A stretch of 64,000 nt of DNA from positions 806,001 through 870,000 of the forward strand of contig NZ_CP049258.1 in NCBI RefSeq assembly GCF_011046735.1, written 5' to 3'. The stretch comes from Nordella sp. HKS 07. GTDB taxonomy: Bacteria > Pseudomonadota > Alphaproteobacteria > Rhizobiales > Aestuariivirgaceae. Of this stretch, positions 34,807 to 43,433 are shown in pieces. The notes below the pieces were generated by a model. The model made no database searches. It was not told the DNA's origin and saw only the letters and a list, made by a program, of their open reading frames with translations. The translations under genes were made by a program, and so were the position numbers. Each line of letters starts with the position of its first letter. The stretch's first letter is position 1.

Positions 34807-36333
34807 ATGTTCATTCCGAAGAGCCTGTTCACGGGCGCGGTTTTGCTCGGCCTTGCCGGCGCCCTGTCCTTCAGCACCGCCGCTTCCGCCGAAGTGATCC
34901 GCATCGTTTCGCCGTACCAGACCACGACACTCGATCCGATGCGCTCGGCAAGCGCCGGCAATATCGAAACCTATGGACTTCTCTATTCGCGCCTGCTGCG
35001 CCGCAATACGGAGACGGGCGCCCTCGAAGCAGGCCTCGCCGAAAGTTGGGAGGCGGCCGCCGACGGGCTCACTTACACATTCAAGCTGCGCGAGGCGAAA
35101 TTCTCTGACGGCTCACCCGTCACCGCCGACGACGTCGTCTTCAGCCTGGAGCGCGTGCGCACCGACAAGCGTTCGGCCTATCCAGCCCCGCTCGGCGCCG
35201 TGGAGAGCATTACGGCTGCCGATCCCAAAACCGTGGTGGTGAAACTCAAATCGCCCTTCGCGCCCTTCCTCGGCAATGTCGAGATCTGGAACATGGGCAT
35301 CGTGTCGAAGAAGGATGTCGAGGCCCGTGGCGAGGACAAGGCTTTCACCGAGAAGCCCCTGACATCGGGCCCTTATATGGTCAAGGAGTGGCGCGCCAAT
35401 GAGAGCCTCACCCTCGATCCCAATCCGAACTACTGGCGCACCGGCTACCCCAAGAGTCCCGACGCCGTGGTGCTGCAGGAAGTCGCGGCCGCCGATGCGC
35501 GCATTTCGATGCTGAAGGCCGGCGAGACCGATGCGGTGCGCTCCGTGCCGTGGTCGCAGGTCGAAAGCCTTAAGGCGCAGGACGGCGTCGACATGCGCCT
35601 CGAGCCGTCGACGACCATCTGGATCACACTTCTCAATCACAAGCGCGAGCCTTTCTCCAACGCCAAGGCGCGCCTTGCCGCCGCCCAGGCGATCGACAAC
35701 AAGGCTTTGACCCAGGCGGTGACCCAGGGCTTCGCCACCGCCGCCAATACGACGCTGCCGGGAGCGGTCGATTTCCACGACAAGTCCTATCCGGGCATCA
35801 CCTATGATCTCGCCAAGGCCAAGGCGCTGCTCGAGGAATCGGGTATGGCCGGCAAGGAAGTGAAGATTCTCGCCGCCACCGATCCTTCGCAGCAGCAGAT
35901 GGCGCTGCTGCTCCAGGCGCAGTGGCAGGCGATCGGCCTCAAGCCCAAGATCGAGACGGTGGATGGCGGCGCCTGGTGGGAGGCGATCCCCAAGGGTGAA
36001 TATGACGCCACACCCAACTGGTGGTTCAACGAAACACCAGATCCCGACCTGGCGGTGCGCTGGGCGGTCTGCGGCTCCTGCGGTTCGCACTCCTACTACA
36101 CGTTCTACGAGAACAAGAAAGTGGATGAGCTGGTCGATGCCGGCACGCGCGAGATGGACACCGAGAAGCGCGCCAAGATCTACAAGGAGATCCAGGAGAT
36201 CTCGACCGGGGAAGTGGCGCAGATCCCGCTCTTCTACGCGCCCAACACCGTCGCCTACAGCAAGAAGCTGAAAGGCCTGAAGCTGACGCCGTCGCTGCAA
36301 TGGACACTCGAAGAGACGACAATCGAGAAGTGA
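34807..36333 (+). CDS. ABC transporter solute-binding protein, family 5 (DppA/OppA type)
   Basis: 508 residues. Signal peptide (FTGAVLLGLAGALSFSTAASA), then the SBP_5 fold: TTTLDPMRSASAGNIE, LAESWEAAADGLTYTFKLRE, AKFSDGSPVTADDVVFSLER and TSGPYMVKEWR. It binds a peptide-like or oligomeric ligand in the periplasm and delivers it to the two permeases downstream. GAGGAACGCC precedes the ATG. The RpiR regulator in the operon hints that the ligand may be sugar-related, such as a muropeptide or glycoside, rather than a plain dipeptide. Confidence 0.92.
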   Translation: MFIPKSLFTGAVLLGLAGALSFSTAASAEVIRIVSPYQTTTLDPMRSASAGNIETYGLLYSRLLRRNTETGALEAGLAESWEAAADGLTYTFKLREAKFSDGSPVTADDVVFSLERVRTDKRSAYPAPLGAVESITAADPKTVVVKLKSPFAPFLGNVEIWNMGIVSKKDVEARGEDKAFTEKPLTSGPYMVKEWRANESLTLDPNPNYWRTGYPKSPDAVVLQEVAAADARISMLKAGETDAVRSVPWSQVESLKAQDGVDMRLEPSTTIWITLLNHKREPFSNAKARLAAAQAIDNKALTQAVTQGFATAANTTLPGAVDFHDKSYPGITYDLAKAKALLEESGMAGKEVKILAATDPSQQQMALLLQAQWQAIGLKPKIETVDGGAWWEAIPKGEYDATPNWWFNETPDPDLAVRWAVCGSCGSHSYYTFYENKKVDELVDAGTREMDTEKRAKIYKEIQEISTGEVAQIPLFYAPNTVAYSKKLKGLKLTPSLQWTLEETTIEK

Positions 36334-36350
36334 TTAGGCTCCTCACTAAA

Positions 36351-36476
36351 CTTCCCCTCTCCCGTCCGCAGGATGGGAGAGGGTGGCCGAAGGCCGGGTG
36401 AGGGCTCTCCTGGCGGATCAAAGGACACCCTCATCCGCCCTTCGGGCACCTTCTCCCGCAAGCGGGAGAAGGGGAA
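36351..36476. repeat. Two REP-like hairpin elements
   Basis: Element 1 (36351-36415) pairs CCCTCTCCC with GGGAGAGGG and GGCC with GGCC arms; element 2 (36425-36476) pairs CTTCTCCCGC with GCGGGAGAAGG. These GGGAGAGGG/GGGTGAGGG units are common extragenic repeats in Hyphomicrobiales. They lie between the binding protein gene and the first permease, where they can reduce expression of the permeases relative to the binding protein. Confidence 0.85.
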
Positions 36477-36513
36477 AGATAGACCGCCATCGATACCCCT
36501 GAGATTTGCACCC

Positions 36514-37452
36514 TTGTCGCATCTCCGCTCCATCCTCAACCGCCTGCTGCAGCTGATACCGGTGCTTATTGGCATCAGCATCATTTCCTTCCTGTTGCAG
36601 CGCCTGGCCCCCGGCGATCCGGTACGCCTCCTCGTCGGCGACCGCGCCAGCCCCGAGACGATCGCCGCGGTGCGCCAGCAATACGGCCTCGATCTGCCGT
36701 TGCCGCTGCAGTTCCTGCGCTACATGACCAATGTCCTGCAGGGCGATCTCGGCCTTTCCGTGCGCTTCCAGCGTCCGGTCGCCGAGCTCCTCGGGCAGTT
36801 CGTGGGTCCGACCCTGTTTCTCGCCGCCTATGTCGTCGTCATCACCGTGCCGCCTACCCTTTTATTGGCGGTCACGGCGGCGCGGCGGCCGGGCGGCCTC
36901 ACCGACCAGGTGATCCGCCTCCTCGGCATATTGGGTCTCACCATCCCGGTCTTCTGGCTCGGCATCATGATGGCACGCTTGTTCGGCGCAAAACTCGGCT
37001 GGTTCCCGGTCTCGGGTTATGGCGAAGGCTTCACCGGCCATTTGCATCACCTGTTCCTGCCGGCGCTGTCGATCGCGATCTGGCTCATCCCGGTGCTGAC
37101 GCAGAGTCTCAGGTCGGCCCTCATCGAGAAATCGACATCCGACTTCATCACCGCGGCGCGCGCCCAAGGGGCGAGCGAGCGGGAGGTCTTCTGGCGCCAT
37201 ATGCTGCCCAACGCGGTGCTGCCGACCTTCAATCTCCTGGGCGTCATGGTCGCCCTCATTATCGGCAGTACTGTCATCGTCGAGACCGTCTATGCGGTTC
37301 CGGGGCTCGGGCGTTTGATGATTACCTCCCTGATCGGCCGCGATTATTATGTCGTGCAGGGCCTTACTCTCATCTTTGCGCTGGCTACCGTGTTCATCAC
37401 CCTCAGCGTCGACATCATCTCGACCTTCATCGATCCGAGGGTCGAGCTATGA
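36514..37452 (+). CDS. ABC transporter permease, DppB type
   Basis: 312 residues from TTG 36514. The frame stays open back to 36373, but that part is REP sequence; typical DppB proteins begin close to LRSILNRLLQLIPVLIGISI, so the TTG just before it is the best start, even though the ribosome site is weak. Six membrane segments; LAPGDPVRLLVGDRA and the EAA loop (ARAQGASEREVFWRHMLPNA) are typical. It forms the channel with the next permease. Confidence 0.88.
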   Translation: MSHLRSILNRLLQLIPVLIGISIISFLLQRLAPGDPVRLLVGDRASPETIAAVRQQYGLDLPLPLQFLRYMTNVLQGDLGLSVRFQRPVAELLGQFVGPTLFLAAYVVVITVPPTLLLAVTAARRPGGLTDQVIRLLGILGLTIPVFWLGIMMARLFGAKLGWFPVSGYGEGFTGHLHHLFLPALSIAIWLIPVLTQSLRSALIEKSTSDFITAARAQGASEREVFWRHMLPNAVLPTFNLLGVMVALIIGSTVIVETVYAVPGLGRLMITSLIGRDYYVVQGLTLIFALATVFITLSVDIISTFIDPRVEL

Positions 37453-38300
37453 CGGCGATGGAAGGCCATATCGGAGCGCCGGCGCGACAGATTTGGCGTC
37501 TGAGGGGCGCTGGAATGATCGCCCTGCTTATCCTCGGCGGCTGGATCTTCGCGGCGCTCTTCGCGCCCTGGATCGCGCCCTACGATCCCGACGCAATCGA
37601 CATGATGAACATGCTGGGGCCACCCAGCGCCACCCATTGGTTCGGTACCGACCAGGTCGGCCGCGACGTCTTCTCGCGCGTGCTCCATGGATCCCGCGTC
37701 GATCTCCTGATGTGCGTGCTGGGCGTCCTGCCGCCGCTGATCATCGGCACCACCATCGGCCTGCTGTCCGGCTACTTCCGCGGACTGACCGACGCGCTCT
37801 TCATGCGCGTCTATGACATCACTGTCGCCTTCCCCTTCTTCGTCCTGGTGCTTGCGATTGTCGGTCTCCTGGGCCCCGGCCTCAATAACTACTTCATCGC
37901 GCTCGCCATTGTCGGCTGGGTCACTTATGCGAGGCTCGTACGCGCCGAAGTCCTGGTGCTGCGCGACAGCGAATATGTGCTTGCCGCCAAGGTGCTGGGT
38001 TTCTCCAATCGCGTCATTCTCCTGAAACATGTGCTGCCCAACGCGCTCTCCCCCGTCATATCCTATGCGGTGAGCGATGCGGTTCTGGTGATGCTCGCCG
38101 GCGCCAGCCTGGGCTTTCTCGGCATGGGCGCGCAGCCGCCGACCGCCGAATGGGGCGTCATGATCGCCGACGGCCAGGCCTTCATCGACCAAGCCTGGTG
38201 GATCTGCTTCTTCCCCGGCATCGCGGCGATCTCGCTGGGCTTAGGCTTGGCTTTCCTCGGCGATGCGCTGGCGCAATTGCGCCGGCCGGTGAGGGGCTGA
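37449..38300 (+). CDS. ABC transporter permease, DppC type
   Basis: 283 residues; the ATG overlaps the DppB stop by four bases. DppC marks are FAPWIAPYDPDAIDM, HWFGTDQVGRDVFSRVLHG and the EAA loop (AAKVLGFSNRVILLKHVLPN). The stop TGA shares its A with the ATG of the ATPase gene, so the three genes are tightly coupled. Confidence 0.92.
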   Translation: MTAMEGHIGAPARQIWRLRGAGMIALLILGGWIFAALFAPWIAPYDPDAIDMMNMLGPPSATHWFGTDQVGRDVFSRVLHGSRVDLLMCVLGVLPPLIIGTTIGLLSGYFRGLTDALFMRVYDITVAFPFFVLVLAIVGLLGPGLNNYFIALAIVGWVTYARLVRAEVLVLRDSEYVLAAKVLGFSNRVILLKHVLPNALSPVISYAVSDAVLVMLAGASLGFLGMGAQPPTAEWGVMIADGQAFIDQAWWICFFPGIAAISLGLGLAFLGDALAQLRRPVRG

Positions 38301-39901
38301 TGGCGAGGCTGCTCGATGTCAAAAATCTCACCGTGCGCTTCGGCGGCACGGAGGCCGTGCGCAACATTTCGCTTCATGTCGATGAGGGCGAAGTGCTCGG
38401 CGTCGTGGGCGAAAGCGGCTCCGGCAAATCGGTAACCTGCCGCGCCTTCATGCGTCTCCTGCCGCCTTCCGCGACGGTCGAAGGCGAGGTGAGCTTCGAT
38501 GGCAAGTCACTCTCCGGCCTGAGCGATGAAGACTTGAGAAAGATCCGCGGCCGCGACATCGGCATGATCTTTCAGAATCCCGCCTCGCATCTCGATCCCC
38601 TGCAGCGCATCGGCACGCAGATCGCCGAGCCCATCCGGCGGCATCTGGCGCTCGGCCGGGAGGCGGCTTTCGCTCAGGCGGTGGAGCTTCTGCGCCAAGT
38701 GGGCATCAGTGATCCGGCCGGACGCGCGAAGGCATATCCGCATGAATTCTCCGGCGGCATGAAGCAGCGGGCGATGATCGCCACCGCCATCGGCTGTGGA
38801 CCGAAGCTTCTGATCGCCGATGAACCCACCACCGCCCTTGATGTCACCGTCCAGGCACGCATCCTTGAATTGCTGCGCGAGCTCAACCGCAGGAACGGTC
38901 TGTCGATCGTGCTCATCTCGCACGACCTGGGGGTCATCGCGCAGAATTGCAGCCGAATTATCGTGATGCGCCAGGGCGAGATCGTCGAGGAAGGCGCGAC
39001 AGAGGAGATCATCCGCGCACCCAAACATCCCTATACGCGCCTGCTCCTCGACTCGCAGCCTTCGCGCAGCAAGGGCAGCAGCACGCCTATCGCCTCGGGG
39101 ATTACGCAGCCGCTTCTTGCGGTGAAGGACCTGACCGTCAGTTTCCCCAAAAGGCGCGATCTCCTGAGCCGGCTCACCGGCAAGGACGCCGAGCCCTTCC
39201 GGGCACTCGACAACGTGAGCCTCACTGTCGAAGCGGGCGAGACGGTGGGCATCGTCGGAGAATCGGGCTCGGGCAAGAGCACGCTGGCGCGCGCCATCGT
39301 CCGACTCGTGGCACCGGTCGCGGGCCAGATCGCCTTCGACGGCAAAGTGACCTCCTCCGACAGCTCTTTCCGCCGCGCCGTTCAGATGGTGTTCCAGAAT
39401 CCCTACGACTCGCTCAATCCGCGCCTCAGGGTCAAAGAGGCGATCGCCGAGCCGATCATGCGCCATCAATTGGCGCAAGGTCTCGAGATCACCCGTCGCG
39501 TCGAGGACCTTGCCGACAAGGTCGAACTGCCGCGCGCCTTGCTCGAACGCTATCCGAGCCAGTTGTCGGGCGGCCAGTGCCAGCGCGTGGGACTGGCACG
39601 CGCCCTTGCCGTCGAACCCCGCCTCCTCATTGCCGATGAGATCACCTCAGCACTCGACGTGACGACGCAGGCGCAGATCCTCAAACTGCTCGACCGGTTG
39701 CGCCGCGAGCGCGGCCTCACCATGCTCTATGTCTCACATGATCTCTCGGTGGTGAGCTCATTCTGCCAGCGCGTCTATGTGTTCAAGAGCGGACGGATCG
39801 TCGAGGAGGGTGCTGCGGCAAAAGTCATGCGCGAGCCCGCCCATGACTATACAAGGGAGCTCGTTCGCTCCATCCCGCGGCTCGCTTCCATAGAGGCCTG
39901 A
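38300..39901 (+). CDS. Dipeptide-type ABC transporter ATPase, fused DppD-DppF form (GsiA-like)
   Basis: 533 residues from ATG 38300. Two complete nucleotide-binding domains: the first with Walker A GESGSGKS, signature FSGGMKQR and Walker B LLIADEPTTALD; the second with GESGSGKS, signature LSGGQCQR and LLIADEITSALD. Each half ends in the Oligo_HPY-like segment (APKHPYTRLLLDSQP; EPAHDYTRELVRSIP). In the second Walker B the usual EP is EI, seen in some DppF. It powers the importer. Confidence 0.93.
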   Translation: MARLLDVKNLTVRFGGTEAVRNISLHVDEGEVLGVVGESGSGKSVTCRAFMRLLPPSATVEGEVSFDGKSLSGLSDEDLRKIRGRDIGMIFQNPASHLDPLQRIGTQIAEPIRRHLALGREAAFAQAVELLRQVGISDPAGRAKAYPHEFSGGMKQRAMIATAIGCGPKLLIADEPTTALDVTVQARILELLRELNRRNGLSIVLISHDLGVIAQNCSRIIVMRQGEIVEEGATEEIIRAPKHPYTRLLLDSQPSRSKGSSTPIASGITQPLLAVKDLTVSFPKRRDLLSRLTGKDAEPFRALDNVSLTVEAGETVGIVGESGSGKSTLARAIVRLVAPVAGQIAFDGKVTSSDSSFRRAVQMVFQNPYDSLNPRLRVKEAIAEPIMRHQLAQGLEITRRVEDLADKVELPRALLERYPSQLSGGQCQRVGLARALAVEPRLLIADEITSALDVTTQAQILKLLDRLRRERGLTMLYVSHDLSVVSSFCQRVYVFKSGRIVEEGAAAKVMREPAHDYTRELVRSIPRLASIEA

Positions 39902-39903
39902 CC

Positions 39904-40803
39904 ATGCCCAAGACCAGAAAGAGCGATATGCAGACCTTCGACCTCAAGGAGCTCCTTGAGCCGCGCATGGCGGGCCTGTCGCAATCCGAGCGCGCCCTCG
40001 CCGCCCATATGCTGAAGAACCAGCATCTCCTGCCCTTCGAGACCGGGGCCAGCCTCGCCCAGACCATCGGCGTCAGTGAGATGACGGTGTCGCGCTTCGT
40101 GCGCAGCCTGGGCTTCGCGGGCCTGCGCGACCTGAAGGAAAGGCTGCGCGGGGCGGTCCAGAACGACAACAGCACGGTCGACGATATACATGACCGCTTC
40201 CGGGTGCGCGGCGGTGAGCCCGAAAGTCTCAAGGAAAGCCTGGAGCTCGAGCTCGACGCGGTGCGCAAGGCCTATGCGCTGGCAGGCTCCGAGCTGTGGG
40301 CCGAAGCGGTGGCCGAGCTCGTGAAGCGCGAGACCGTATTCGTCGTCGGCTTCCAGGCCTCGCAGGGCCTGGCGCTCGATTTCGCCAGCCGGCTGCTTTA
40401 TGCGAGACCTGGTGTCTTCCATATCGACAACAATACCGGCATCTACACCGAAATCCTGACCGCCGATCCGAAGAAGAGCCTGCTCGTCTACATAGACACG
40501 GCAGCCTATGCGACACGCGGCCTGAAGCTGCTCGACCGCGTGAAGCAGGTGGGACTTCCGACCGTCATCGTCACCGACCGCTTCAGCCATTGGGCCTTCG
40601 CCCATACGCGGCATGTTTTCGAAGGTCACACGCATGTGCAGACCTTCTGGGATTCGACCGCGGCCTTGAGCGTTATCCTCAATCTCCTCACCGATGCAGT
40701 GGCGACCAGGCTCGGCGCCAAGGCCAAGAAGCGCTTCGAGGTCATGCGCGATCTCGGCCGCCATTTCGACGAGTTCATGCGCGTGCCCAATCCGAAGAAG
40801 TGA
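39904..40803 (+). CDS. MurR/RpiR-family transcriptional regulator
   Basis: 299 residues: N-terminal HTH_6 (ETGASLAQTIGVSEMTVSRFVRSLGFAG style, about residues 45-80) and a C-terminal SIS sugar-phosphate-binding domain (about 115-250; VFVVGFQASQGLALDFASRL). It begins two bases after the ATPase stop, so it is co-transcribed with the transporter and probably regulates it in response to a phosphorylated sugar or related ligand. Candidate operators lie at 34693-34749. Confidence 0.9.
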   Translation: MPKTRKSDMQTFDLKELLEPRMAGLSQSERALAAHMLKNQHLLPFETGASLAQTIGVSEMTVSRFVRSLGFAGLRDLKERLRGAVQNDNSTVDDIHDRFRVRGGEPESLKESLELELDAVRKAYALAGSELWAEAVAELVKRETVFVVGFQASQGLALDFASRLLYARPGVFHIDNNTGIYTEILTADPKKSLLVYIDTAAYATRGLKLLDRVKQVGLPTVIVTDRFSHWAFAHTRHVFEGHTHVQTFWDSTAALSVILNLLTDAVATRLGAKAKKRFEVMRDLGRHFDEFMRVPNPKK

Positions 40804-40817
40804 GCCGCTTGTGATCC

Positions 40818-41297
40818 TCACTCGTCCTCGAAGATGGTGAGCTTGCCGCAATCGCTGTCGGCGACGAAGATCGCCATGATCTGGGCGGGCTCGGTGGCAC
40901 TCGGATTGCCGACATAAGTGTGCAGCGTGCCCGGCGGCTCGAACCAGCTGCCGCCGGGACCGAACGTGCCCATGGGATTGCTGTCGAGCTGCGAGTTGAG
41001 CGTGCCTTTCAGAACATAGGCGGTGACCGAGCCGGCATGGCGATGGCGCGGCACCTCGATGCCGGGCGGGAAATCGACCAATGTCGTGGTGATGGATTTG
41101 CCCGGCACATGTGGGAGCTTCTCGCAGGAGATCACCGTCTCGCGCGTGCGGGACGGTGCGCTGCTTTCCTCCACGACATTTGTCATCGCGATGGGGCCGG
41201 ATGGCCGCAACGCCGCGAAGCCCGCAATGAGAGCGCCACCCGAAACGAGCAACGCCAGCATCGCGAAGGACACAGGATTGGCGCGGCGGCCGATCAT
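40818..41297 (-). CDS. Membrane-anchored cupin protein
   Basis: 159 residues with one N-terminal membrane helix (VSFAMLALLVSGGALIAGFAAL) and a periplasmic cupin domain (about 75-150): PPGIEVPRHRHAGSVTAYVL has the metal-binding His pair and Glu-like positions of cupin motif 1, and EPPGTLHTYVGN is motif 2. The substrate is unknown. It overlaps the AhpD-like gene by four bases, so the pair is one operon. Confidence 0.8.
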   Translation of the reverse strand: MIGRRANPVSFAMLALLVSGGALIAGFAALRPSGPIAMTNVVEESSAPSRTRETVISCEKLPHVPGKSITTTLVDFPPGIEVPRHRHAGSVTAYVLKGTLNSQLDSNPMGTFGPGGSWFEPPGTLHTYVGNPSATEPAQIMAIFVADSDCGKLTIFEDE

Positions 41298-41743
41298 TTG
41301 GCGGCCTGCGGTGTGGCGCGGAAGCTGATGGCGACCCGGTTGAGGAGATTCATGAGACCGATCGCGAAGGTGAGATCGGCAAGCTCCTTCTCGGTGAAGT
41401 GCCCGGCAACCGCCTCAAAATCGGCATCCGGCACGCCGGTCTCGGCGACCCGCGTGACCGTCTCGGCCCAGGCCAAAGCGGCGCGCTCGCGCTCATCGAA
41501 CAGCTTGCCGCCTTCCCGCCAAGCCTGCAGCAAAGTCAGCTTCTCGATCGGCATACCGCTCTTGATGAGGTCGCGCGCGTGCATGTCGAGACAGTAGGCA
41601 CAGCCATTGATCTGCGAGACGCGCTGATAGACGAGATCGATGAGATTCTGCGACAGGCCGCTCTTGGCGACATAATTGCGCACATTCCTGATGGCCGCGA
41701 TGCCATCGGGTGAGGCTTTTGCGTAATCCATGCGAAGGGTCAT
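41294..41743 (-). CDS. AhpD-like carboxymuconolactone decarboxylase-family protein
   Basis: 149 residues from ATG 41743, chosen for AGGAGA eight bases upstream. The thiol-peroxidase-like motif INGCAYCLDMHARDL holds the CxxC and the nearby His of AhpD-type proteins. The family reduces peroxides or acts as a disulfide reductase. First of two genes with the cupin, and divergent from the MocR regulator that likely controls it. Confidence 0.88.
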   Translation of the reverse strand: MTLRMDYAKASPDGIAAIRNVRNYVAKSGLSQNLIDLVYQRVSQINGCAYCLDMHARDLIKSGMPIEKLTLLQAWREGGKLFDERERAALAWAETVTRVAETGVPDADFEAVAGHFTEKELADLTFAIGLMNLLNRVAISFRATPQAAK

Positions 41744-41803
41744 GGCATCTCTCCTGGTGAGCTGTGATGAGAGTGAAATGAACGCCGGAAGGGCCAATAA
41801 GAA

Positions 41804-41834
41804 GTACCAGGAATGGCAAATACTGCTGTACCAT
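41804..41834. promoter_or_regulatory. Candidate MocR operator (direct repeats)
   Basis: GTACCAG at 41804-41810 and GTACCAT at 41828-41834 are direct repeats 24 bases apart in the 98-base gap between the AhpD-like gene and the MocR gene. MocR dimers often bind direct repeats about two helical turns apart. Confidence 0.4.
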
Positions 41835-41841
41835 CCCCGCC

Positions 41842-43272
41842 ATGACCGACCCCTTCCCCTTGAGCCTGGATCGCGCCAGCGGCACCTCCCTAACCCGGCA
41901 GATCCGCGACGGCATTGCCGCGGCGATCGGCGAAGGCCGGTTGAAGCCCGGGGCTCGCCTGCCCTCCTGGCGCGACCTCGCCGCCCAACTGGGCGTGGCG
42001 CGCGGCACGGTCAGGGCCGCCTATAACGGCCTCGTCGATGCTCAGCTCGCGGTGACATCGGGCTCGGCGGGCACTCATGTGGCCGACTATGCGCCGGTGC
42101 CGCCGAGACCTCGCGCCGCAGCAGGCGCGGAAGAGACGCGGCTCGCCGGCATGTTCGATCGCTTCTCGACCCGCCCCTTGCCCTTCCAGATGGGCGTGCC
42201 AGCGCAGGACGAGTTCCCCTTCAAGCTCTGGTCACGCCTCATGGCGCGCGCCGCGCGCGAGACGGCCATTGTTCCGACGAGCTATCCCGATCCTCGCGGC
42301 GAGCCTGAGCTGCGTCAGGAGATCGCCGCCTATCTTGCCATCGCGCGCGGAATATCGGCGGCGCCGGCGCAGATTTTCATCACCAATGGCTTCTCCGGCG
42401 CCTTGGGTTTCGTCATCCAGGCGCTGGCGCTCGCGGGAAAGACCGCCTGGATGGAGGAGCCCGGCTATCCGCTCTCACGCAAGGCGCTGGAGCTCAGCCG
42501 CATCGACATCGTGCCGGTGCGCACCGATCACGAAGGCCTCGATGTCGCGCAGGGCATCCGCTCGGCACCCGGCGCCCGTCTCGCTTTTGTGACGCCCGGC
42601 CAGCAGGCGCCGCTCGGCACGACCTTGTCGCTGGCGCGGCGGCGTGCCTTGCTCGATTGGGCGGCGGGTGCACAAAGCTGGATCATCGAGGACGATTATC
42701 TGAGTGAATTGCAGCTCAAGGGTCGCGCCACGCCGGCGCTTGCGGCGGTCGACCAGGCGGGACGCGTCATTCATATCGGCACGTTCAGCAAGACGATCAG
42801 CCCGGTGCTGCGCCTGGGCTTCATCGTGGCTCCCGGCGAACTCGTTGCCCATTTCGGCGACGTCGCGGCGGCGCTGTCGCCCGCCCCCGGTCCGCAGATC
42901 CAGCGCGCCGTGACCCTGTTCATGCGCGAGGGCCACTATATGCGGCATCTGCGCCGCATGAAGCGGCTCTATGCCAGCCGGCGCGACGCCTTGCGGTCGC
43001 GATTGGGCAACTCGGTCGCGAGCGTTGAAGCAATGGCTGGGCTTGGTCTGTTGCTGCGCTTGCCGGAAGGCACGGATGACCGGCAGATCGCCAGGGAAGC
43101 GCAGGGTCTTGGCATGGGACCGGCGGCGCTTTCCGCCTGGTACAAGGAGCCCCGCCCCACCGATACCGGCCTCGTGCTCAGCGTGACAAATCTCCCGGAC
43201 AAGCGGCTTGCGTATTATTGCGCCGAACTCGAGAAGCTGATCCGCAAGGCTGTGGCCTCGCGGGCAAGCTAG
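41842..43272 (+). CDS. MocR/PdxR-type regulator (GntR HTH plus aminotransferase domain)
   Basis: 476 residues. N-terminal GntR winged helix (GTSLTRQIRDGIAAAIGEGRL; LAAQLGVARGTVRAAYNGLV), then a class I aminotransferase-fold domain with PLP lysine in IGTFSKTISPVLRLGF and the Asp/Tyr region IIEDDYLSEL. Such proteins sense PLP adducts or amino acids and control a divergent gene; here that would be the AhpD-cupin operon. Its TAG stop lies in the first CTAG of the downstream repeat. Confidence 0.92.
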   Translation: MTDPFPLSLDRASGTSLTRQIRDGIAAAIGEGRLKPGARLPSWRDLAAQLGVARGTVRAAYNGLVDAQLAVTSGSAGTHVADYAPVPPRPRAAAGAEETRLAGMFDRFSTRPLPFQMGVPAQDEFPFKLWSRLMARAARETAIVPTSYPDPRGEPELRQEIAAYLAIARGISAAPAQIFITNGFSGALGFVIQALALAGKTAWMEEPGYPLSRKALELSRIDIVPVRTDHEGLDVAQGIRSAPGARLAFVTPGQQAPLGTTLSLARRRALLDWAAGAQSWIIEDDYLSELQLKGRATPALAAVDQAGRVIHIGTFSKTISPVLRLGFIVAPGELVAHFGDVAAALSPAPGPQIQRAVTLFMREGHYMRHLRRMKRLYASRRDALRSRLGNSVASVEAMAGLGLLLRLPEGTDDRQIAREAQGLGMGPAALSAWYKEPRPTDTGLVLSVTNLPDKRLAYYCAELEKLIRKAVASRAS

Positions 43273-43433
43273 TGTGCTGAACGCGAAGTTCCTGATATCA
43301 GGCGGTTTCCACCGACAGGAACTTCGCGTTCAAAAGCACACTAGATTCATTAGGTTTTCTAGTGTCCTTCCGAATCCGAAGTTCGCTCGGAAGGTCCCGC
43401 TGGCTGTGGCGAACTTCGGATTCGGGACACTAG
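43269..43433 (+). repeat. CTAG-bounded composite hairpin repeat, copy 1
   Basis: Two palindromic modules joined by a 14-base AT-rich spacer (ATTCATTAGGTTTT at 43345-43358). Module 1 begins CTAGTGTGCTGAACGCGAAG and ends AGCACACTAG; module 2 begins CTAGTGTCCTTCCGAATCCG and ends GGACACTAG. Each folds into a long hairpin. The outer CTAG at each end provides the TAG stop of the convergent MocR and acyl-CoA dehydrogenase genes. An inverted copy is at 51026-51190. Confidence 0.95.

Noticed and set aside
36373-36513. N-terminal extension of the DppB-type permease
   Set aside because: The extension is made of REP-like hairpin sequence and has no counterpart in DppB proteins.
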